A program made the translations under genes and the position numbers. This document shows positions 63,690-64,000 of a stretch of 64,000 nt of DNA, piece by piece (the first letter of the stretch is position 1; each line of letters starts with the position of its first letter). The notes beneath the pieces were generated by a model. That model searched no databases and had not been told where the DNA came from. It saw nothing but the letters and a program-made list of their open reading frames with translations. Location of the stretch: assembly GCF_004799405.1 (NCBI RefSeq), contig NZ_SSMW01000135.1, positions 31,001 to 95,000 on the forward strand. Direction: 5' to 3'. The DNA comes from Bradyrhizobium sp. GTDB taxonomy: Bacteria; Pseudomonadota; Alphaproteobacteria; Rhizobiales; Xanthobacteraceae.

Positions 63690-64000
63690 CCGCCCACTGA
63701 GCGCGGCGCTGTCTTGGCCCTTGGCCAAGGCATGTTTTCGTGCCCGTGAAGCTCCTCACTAAGATGAGTGAATCAACAGCCGATACCCATCGGTTGTCAT
63801 TTGCCGTCGAATGAGGTCTTCGCAACCCTTCCAGAAATGGAAGTGGGGTCTTGAGGGCCCCGGGCTGTTTGACAAGTGAAGATGAAGAAAGAGAAACGTG
63901 GACGGCGGAGTCCTTGCGAGTCTCGATTACTTGAAGACGCAAGTTTTCAGGTGTTGAGGCTGGACGAAAGACTTCGGCGGTACACGTTTACATAGGTTAC
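63690..64000 (+). other. 5' leader of an rRNA operon (16S gene beyond the window)
   Basis: The sequence around 63868-63990 (GGGCTGTTTGACAAGTGAAG, GAGAAACGTGGACGGCGGAG, ACTTCGGCGGTACACG) matches, from memory, the conserved leader directly upstream of 16S rRNA in Bradyrhizobium. The GTTTGACA…GAAG stretch includes the box used in antitermination and processing. The 16S start itself is not in the window. Confidence 0.8.

Overview
The window is a stretch of high-GC alphaproteobacterial chromosome, most probably from Bradyrhizobium or a close relative in the Nitrobacteraceae. Support comes from the gene content (tlpA, cpdR, a TIGR02302 protein, DUF2125 and DUF2092 proteins, a metXW pair behind a SAM-II riboswitch), many short intergenic palindromes typical of the group, frequent GTG/TTG starts behind strong GGAGG sites, and an rRNA-operon leader at the right edge. 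These assignments rest on reading the sequence and recalled family knowledge; no database search was run.

Region 1 (1-8100) is an envelope/stress-like block. A secreted arylsulfatase faces a rightward operon (DUF2092 lipoprotein-carrier-like protein, small secreted protein, TAXI-type solute-binding protein, 90-aa protein). A leftward PAS-PAS histidine kinase follows, then a rightward L,D-transpeptidase with a small membrane protein. Both divergent promoter regions of this block carry the same unusual tandem operator: two copies of CTCCGAA-N2-TTCGGAG (one half-site degenerate at the second locus) separated by exactly 3 bp (2041-2075 and 6978-7012).

Region 2 (8100-12135) is an eroded genomic island at a tRNA-Leu(CAA) gene. 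It holds a P4-type integrase that lost its N-terminus at the tRNA and has an internal frameshift, a second tyrosine-recombinase fragment, and an alpha/beta hydrolase between two degenerate copies of the same gene tail.

Region 3 (12300-31250) is mixed core and accessory metabolism: DsbB, an AbrB-type membrane protein, PsiF-like secreted proteins, TauE/SafE exporter, DsbA, a hydrolase paired with an HtrA-like protein that lacks all three catalytic residues, an HNH nuclease, a ClC channel, a Bug-type binding protein, an NHL-propeller/flavin monooxygenase pair, an AlkA-like glycosylase, GluQ-RS, a hybrid histidine kinase and a YihY/BrkB protein.

Region 4 (31400-49610) is core: cobalamin adenosyltransferase, etfBA with 3-hydroxybutyryl-CoA dehydrogenase, tlpA, argH, an LptM-like lipoprotein and lysA (start region covered by a large inverted repeat), a CMD protein, the large TIGR02302 protein, cpdR, a zinc-ribbon protein, ftsEX, YdcF, a PlsC-type acyltransferase, a RibD/DHFR-like reductase, ChaC and a DUF2125 protein.

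Region 5 (49611-64000) starts with a repeat-rich kilobase, then the chorismate mutase-hisC-tyrC operon divergent from SAM-II-metX-metW, a hydrolase, a frameshifted CHAP/TIGR02594-like gene, clpB, an M23 peptidase paired with an HExxH membrane protein, and the promoter and leader of an rRNA operon whose 16S gene lies beyond the window.
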